Shown here in pieces: positions 61,349 through 64,000 of a stretch of DNA of 64,000 bases. The DNA is taken from the NCBI GenBank assembly GCA_018971065.1, contig JAGWVC010000002.1, forward strand, positions 29,047 to 93,046. Direction: 5' to 3'. The stretch's first letter is position 1; every line of letters begins with the position of its first letter. The DNA is from Sphingomonadales bacterium. Its GTDB lineage: Bacteria > Pseudomonadota > Alphaproteobacteria > Sphingomonadales > Sphingomonadaceae. The notes beneath the pieces were generated by a model. That model worked only from the letters and a program-made list of their open reading frames with translations, was not told the origin of the DNA and did no database searches. The translations under genes were made by a program, and so were the position numbers.

Positions 61349-63973
61349 ATGAAGTTGCAGTTCCAGGTTTCCGCCGGCGCCATCGCGCTGGCTCTGGCCA
61401 CCGGCTATGCCGCACCGGCAATGGCGCAGGCCCAGGCCGATTCCGGCGCCGGCACCGGCGACATCATCGTCACCGCGCAGCGCATCGAACAGCGCCTGCA
61501 GGACGTGCCGATCTCGATGACGGTGCTTGACGCGAACGCCGTTGCCAACCGCAACATCACCGTTGCCAACGATCTCGCCACTTACACCCCGTCGCTGTCG
61601 TCGAACGAACGCTACGGCCCGGAAAAGCAGTCGTTCTCGCTGCGCGGCTTCAACCAGGACCAGTCCACCGCCCCCACCGTGGGCGTGTACTTCGCCGACG
61701 TGGTCGGCGTGCGCGCGCAGGGCGGCACCACCTCGGGCAACTCGGTGGGCGCGGGCGCGTTCATGGACCTCGCCAACGTCCAGGTGCTGAAAGGCCCGCA
61801 GGGCACGCTGTTCGGCCGCAACACCACCGGCGGCGCCATCCTGCTGGTCCCGAAGAAGCCCAACTCGAAGCTTGAAGGCTACGTCGAAGGCTCGCTCGGC
61901 AACTACAACCTGCGCCGCATCCAGGCCGCGGTGAACATCCCGCTGTCGGATACCTTCAAGATCCGCTTCTCGGCCGACCGCATGAAGCGCGACGGCTACA
62001 TGAAGAACAAGGCGACCACCGCCGGCGCCACCGCCGATTTCAACGATCGCAACTACGAGGCCTACCGCCTGTCGATCGTCGGCAACCTGACCCCGGACCT
62101 CGAGAACTACACGATCTTCTCGTACTCCAACTCGCACACCCACGGCTATGCCTCGAAGATCGCCGGCTGCCAGACCAACATGGCCGTGCTCAGCGGCACC
62201 GGCCGCCTGACGGCGCAGGGTTGCCAGGTCTCGCTGGGTGCGGCCACCGCGCGCGGCGATACGGCGTATGACGTCGATACCTCGGTGCTGAACCCCTACC
62301 TGCAGATCAAGCAGTTCCAGATCATCAACACCACGACCTGGACCGCCAGCGATCACCTGACCGTCAAGAACATCGCCAGCTATGGCGAGTTCAAGGAAGA
62401 CACCCACTTCGACCTCTACAGCTCGAACCTGGTGGTCGGCCCCAACGGTTTCGACCTGCGCCAGGTCAGCCCGCAGTTGCCGTTCACGCTGCCCGCCGGC
62501 ACCGTGTTCAAGTACATCGACCTGGGCGACATCCCCGGCCAGAGCGCGTCGCATGAACGCACCTTCACCGAGGAACTGCAGTTCCAGGGCACCGTGGGCG
62601 ACAAGTTCAACTACGTCGTCGGCGGCTATCTCGAATTCGCCCGTCCGCTCGGCTACAACGCCCAGCGCACCGGCATCTACCTGAACTGCACCGACCCGGG
62701 CGTGTTCGCCTGCGCCAACCCGTTGTTCTTCGGTTCGGTGTCGGAATCGCGCACCCAGTTGTCGTTCAACAACCACGGCATCTACGCGCAGGGCACCTAC
62801 AAGGCGACCGACAAGCTCTCGCTGACCGCCGGCATCCGCTACACGTTCGACAACGTGTTCGGCAATACGATCTCGACGCGTGACGGGCTCGATCCGGCGG
62901 GCCGCAACCCGCTGTCGTTCGTCGATCCGGCCACCGGCGTGCGCATCGCGATGCAGTGCACCGACTCTTTCCGTAAGGGTAACGGCTATGTCGCTAACAA
63001 CACCCTGTGCCGCACCGATCTTGCCAATCCGTCGAAGGCACCCACCTGGGTCCTCAACGCGGACTACAAGATCACGCCCGACAACATGCTCTATGCCAAG
63101 TGGGCGCGCGGCTATCGCCAGGGTGGCCTGAACTTCACCAATCCGGGCCTCGAAACCTGGAAGCCGGAGCACATGGACACCTTCGAAATCGGTTCGAAGA
63201 ACACGTTCCGTGGCGCCGTGTCGGGCTACCTCAACGTCTCGGCCTTCCTCAACAAGCTGCGTGACATGCAGGTGTTTGCTGGTCTGACCGCCAGCAGCCA
63301 GTTCCCGGGTGTTGCCGGCGGCGCCGCGATCATCAACGCGGGCAAGGCCACCAGCTACGGTCTGGAAATCGACGGTTCGGCATCGATCATGGACGGCCAG
63401 TTCCGCCTCGACTTCGGTTATGCCTACCTGCACACCAAGATCGACGCGCTGCAGGATCAACCCACGCTGAACGCTCTGACCAAGGGGACGCCGTTCGATG
63501 CCACCTGGGTGGTCGGCGATGCTGTCAACAACCCGAACAACTACACCCCCGGCAAGATCACGCCGACCGTGCAGGTCGGTTCTGCGTTCACGCTGGCGCC
63601 GAAGCACAAGCTGACCGCGACCGGCACCTGGACGCTGCCGCTGCCTGAAAAGGTCGGCAAGATCGCGGCCAGCCTGACGATGGTCTACACCGGTGAGCAG
63701 ATCGCCAACGGTTCGGTCCCGGCCTACTTCGGCACCGGCACGTCGATCCTGGGCCTGGGCGGCGGCTACCTGCCGGCGCACACCCTGCTGAACGTCAACG
63801 TCAACTGGAACCATGTCGCCGGTTCGCCGGTGGACGCCGCGTTCTTCGCCACCAACGTCACCGGCAAGGTCTATGCCGTCAACACCGGCGGCGGCTGGAA
63901 CTCGTCGGGCATCGGCGATCTGCTGATCGGCGAACCGCGCATGTATGGCGTCAAGCTCAAGGTCAGCTACTGA
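61349..63973 (+). CDS. TonB-dependent outer-membrane receptor 2
   Basis: An 874-residue receptor with signal peptide (cleavage near AMAQ-AQ), GDIIVTAQR, VLKGPQGTLFGRNTTGG and the same barrel motif ARGYRQGGLNFTNPGLE as receptor 1. Near-identical plugs with diverging barrel stretches (the substrate side) point to tandem duplication and specialisation. The ATG has GGGAGG at ideal spacing. The gene lies complete inside the window. Confidence 0.93.
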   Translation: MKLQFQVSAGAIALALATGYAAPAMAQAQADSGAGTGDIIVTAQRIEQRLQDVPISMTVLDANAVANRNITVANDLATYTPSLSSNERYGPEKQSFSLRGFNQDQSTAPTVGVYFADVVGVRAQGGTTSGNSVGAGAFMDLANVQVLKGPQGTLFGRNTTGGAILLVPKKPNSKLEGYVEGSLGNYNLRRIQAAVNIPLSDTFKIRFSADRMKRDGYMKNKATTAGATADFNDRNYEAYRLSIVGNLTPDLENYTIFSYSNSHTHGYASKIAGCQTNMAVLSGTGRLTAQGCQVSLGAATARGDTAYDVDTSVLNPYLQIKQFQIINTTTWTASDHLTVKNIASYGEFKEDTHFDLYSSNLVVGPNGFDLRQVSPQLPFTLPAGTVFKYIDLGDIPGQSASHERTFTEELQFQGTVGDKFNYVVGGYLEFARPLGYNAQRTGIYLNCTDPGVFACANPLFFGSVSESRTQLSFNNHGIYAQGTYKATDKLSLTAGIRYTFDNVFGNTISTRDGLDPAGRNPLSFVDPATGVRIAMQCTDSFRKGNGYVANNTLCRTDLANPSKAPTWVLNADYKITPDNMLYAKWARGYRQGGLNFTNPGLETWKPEHMDTFEIGSKNTFRGAVSGYLNVSAFLNKLRDMQVFAGLTASSQFPGVAGGAAIINAGKATSYGLEIDGSASIMDGQFRLDFGYAYLHTKIDALQDQPTLNALTKGTPFDATWVVGDAVNNPNNYTPGKITPTVQVGSAFTLAPKHKLTATGTWTLPLPEKVGKIAASLTMVYTGEQIANGSVPAYFGTGTSILGLGGGYLPAHTLLNVNVNWNHVAGSPVDAAFFATNVTGKVYAVNTGGGWNSSGIGDLLIGEPRMYGVKLKVSY

Positions 63974-64000
63974 TCGAATACCGGCCGGGGCAACCCGGCC

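Noticed and set aside
60038..63814. 1258-codon minus-strand ORF opposite the TonB receptors
   Set aside because: It runs across two receptor genes and the terminator; no domain is recognisable.

Overview
The window is GC-rich alphaproteobacterial chromosome, most likely from a sphingomonad (Novosphingobium/Sphingobium-like). The indicators are a PhyR general-stress regulator with an EcfG-type promoter, an HWE-family kinase, paired TonB-dependent receptors, many TTG/GTG starts, and short repeats that I associate with sphingomonads and other alphaproteobacteria. About 60 protein genes are densely packed on both strands. I see no rRNA, tRNA, CRISPR array, prophage or insertion sequence.

Region 1 (1-17 kb), stress and housekeeping. 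It opens with the C-terminal part of an HWE histidine kinase facing phyR. Upstream of phyR lie an exact EcfG promoter and, on the other strand, a candidate stress-regulated small RNA with a C-rich loop. Then follow a GNAT-like protein, a fatty acid desaturase, a DoxX-like/DUF924 pair, TldD, a zinc-finger protein, a DHA2 exporter, an ABC ATPase, NadB, COQ9, an ankyrin protein, a SCO-type copper chaperone, YcgN and a YgjP-like metallopeptidase.

Region 2 (15.4-19 kb), gas sensing. A compact operon encodes a 78-residue protein carrying only a histidine-kinase phosphoacceptor helix, an H-NOX heme sensor and a hybrid kinase with an HNOBA-like N-terminus. It is divergent from a receiver/winged-helix response regulator.

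Region 3 (19-34.5 kb). Riboflavin genes ribD and ribE are followed by an SDR. Next is a ThiF-nitroreductase fusion paired with an autoinducer-synthase-like acyltransferase, then an AraC regulator, a large multi-PAS hybrid kinase, dapD, small membrane proteins, an ion channel, an amidohydrolase, a LysE exporter and a cupin.

Region 4 (34.5-41.4 kb), amino-acid metabolism. dapE is followed by a translationally coupled arginine succinyltransferase set (astD, an M20 hydrolase, astA, astB) that lacks astC and astE, and then a tyrosine phosphatase-like protein.

Region 5 (41.4-64 kb), accessory catabolism. A KstR2-like TetR regulator and a matching operator sit between it and a CoA-transferase/FAH-family operon. 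Downstream are a thioredoxin-reductase-like flavoprotein and a UGSC selenoprotein that reads through an in-frame TGA followed by a bacterial SECIS-like hairpin. A multicopper oxidase, SnoaL-like protein, two SDRs, IclR regulator, phosphotransferase, an aldehyde dehydrogenase-P450-reductase operon and two tandem TonB-dependent receptors follow. Three similar inverted repeats (GCGAA-N6-TTCGC type) lie in front of catabolic genes around the IclR gene and suggest one regulon. The substrate cannot be read from the sequence; the gene set fits uptake and CoA-dependent breakdown of a hydrophobic (steroid-, terpenoid- or aromatic-type) compound.

All calls come from reading translations and motifs by eye. 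No database search was run.
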